A stretch of 64,000 bases of DNA, taken from positions 106,395 to 170,394 of the forward strand of contig NZ_JADHDV010000008.1 of NCBI RefSeq assembly GCF_016820515.1. Reading direction: 5' to 3'. A program made the position numbers and the translations under genes. Numbering within the stretch: the first letter of the stretch is position 1; every line of letters begins with the position of its first letter. This document shows positions 63,574-64,000 of the stretch, piece by piece. The stretch is from Pseudoxanthomonas beigongshangi. Lineage in GTDB: Bacteria; Pseudomonadota; Gammaproteobacteria; Xanthomonadales; Xanthomonadaceae. The notes below the pieces were generated by a model. The model was not told where the DNA came from. It did no database searches and saw only the letters and a list, made by a program, of their open reading frames with translations.

Positions 63574-64000
63574 TGGTCCCTTCCCCCGCCTGCGGGGGGA
63601 GGGCGCGCGCCCGCGCCGGATGGGGGCGCTCTTCGCACGGATCCTTGCCCCCATCCGCCTTCGGCACCTTCCCCCGCGTTGCGGGGGAAGGGACGGGAGA
63701 AAGGGAACGGCGAGCTGAGCGTTTTCCGAGCGGAAGAACGGAACCCATGGATGGCATAGGTTCCTCCACGCGCCTGGACATGTCCCCTTCCCCCGCCTGC
63801 GGGGGAAGGTGGCGCGCCCGCGCCGGATGGGGGCGCTCTTCGCCCGGATCCTTGCCCCCATCCGCCTGCGGCACCTTCCCCCGCGTTGCGGGGGAAGGGG
63901 ACAGGAGAAAGGGAACGGCGAACTGGGCGTTTTCCAAGCAGAAGAACGGAACCCACGGACGGCATCCGTTCTCCCACGCGCCTGGACATGTTCCCTTCCC
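63574..64000. repeat. Tandem array of palindrome-bearing units, about 207-208 bp period, cut by window end
   Basis: Equivalent landmarks (TGGTCCCTTCCC, TGTCCCCTTCCC, TGTTCCCTTCCC) occur at 63574, 63781 and 63989, giving two full units and the start of a third. Each unit carries GC-rich palindromes with arms CCTTCCCCCGC / GCGGGGGAAGG (2-3 nt loop), the same arms as the 5771-6385 array, plus spacer text such as GCCGGATGGGGGCGCTCTTCGC and GGAGAAAGGGAACGGCGA. It starts 33 bp after the kinase stop. The short ORFs across it are repeat artefacts, and I see no gene in this 460-bp tail. Confidence 0.9.

Noticed and set aside
63541..64000. Several ORFs of 66-180 codons at the right edge on both strands
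   Set aside because: All lie within or across the second palindrome array and translate the repeat.

Overview
The window is GC-rich and almost fully coding. It looks like chromosome from the Xanthomonadaceae/Lysobacteraceae (Lysobacter, Luteimonas or a close relative). Three things point there: an aryl-polyene (xanthomonadin-type) pigment gene run at the left edge, a small XAC0095-like protein, and CopL-CopA-CopB copper genes with Xanthomonas-style TonB receptors. I see no tRNA, rRNA, CRISPR, integrase or transposase.

Layout. (1) 1-4.2 kb: the end of an aryl-polyene cluster. A DUF3261-like tail is followed by ketosynthase, hotdog dehydratase, ketoreductase and ketosynthase, joined by 4-nt stop/start overlaps, then a small secreted protein. 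(2) 4.2-6.4 kb: a small membrane-protein gene with a probable frameshift, an Imm26-like immunity protein, an XAC0095-like gene, and a 195-bp-period tandem array of G/C palindromes. (3) 6.4-11 kb, minus strand: MerR regulator, Cu/heavy-metal P1B-ATPase with two YHS domains, and a CPA2 antiporter. (4) 11-16 kb, minus strand: hutC-hutU-hutH-hutG histidine utilisation operon, with no hutI in view. (5) 16-21.9 kb, plus strand: a divergent CopL-like gene, TonB receptor, PepSY protein and PepSY/ferredoxin-reductase fusion. It shares an intergenic region with hutC that carries two inverted 9-bp boxes. (6) 21.9-26.3 kb, minus strand: a periplasmic copper module (CopL, CopA, CopB, EF-hand protein, DUF411/CopG-like).

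(7) 26.5-46.8 kb, plus strand: a large locus for taking apart mannose- and GlcNAc-containing N-glycans. It encodes glucokinase, glycosylasparaginase, CutC, a TonB receptor, GH92 alpha-mannosidase, a LacI regulator, a FucP-type sugar importer, fructokinase, mannose isomerase, GH20 hexosaminidase, GH2 beta-mannosidase and GH47 alpha-mannosidase. The implied flow is outer-membrane import, stepwise periplasmic trimming, cleavage of GlcNAc-Asn, import of free sugars, then mannose to fructose to fructose-6-phosphate. One LacI-like 14-bp motif recurs before glk, three times before the TonB receptor, and at the GH20 start.

(8) 47-63.5 kb, plus strand: a surface module. It consists of an OmpR-type response regulator, a 3196-codon DUF11/SdrD-B repeat protein, a large predicted beta-barrel with an N-terminal Ig-like region, an OmpA-family protein and a histidine kinase. 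The regulator and kinase genes bracket the three surface genes, and a related 14-bp box occurs before the regulator and before the giant gene. This is the best candidate here for an under-described system. (9) 63.57 kb to the end: a second tandem array (about 207 bp period) built on the same palindromes as the one near 6 kb.
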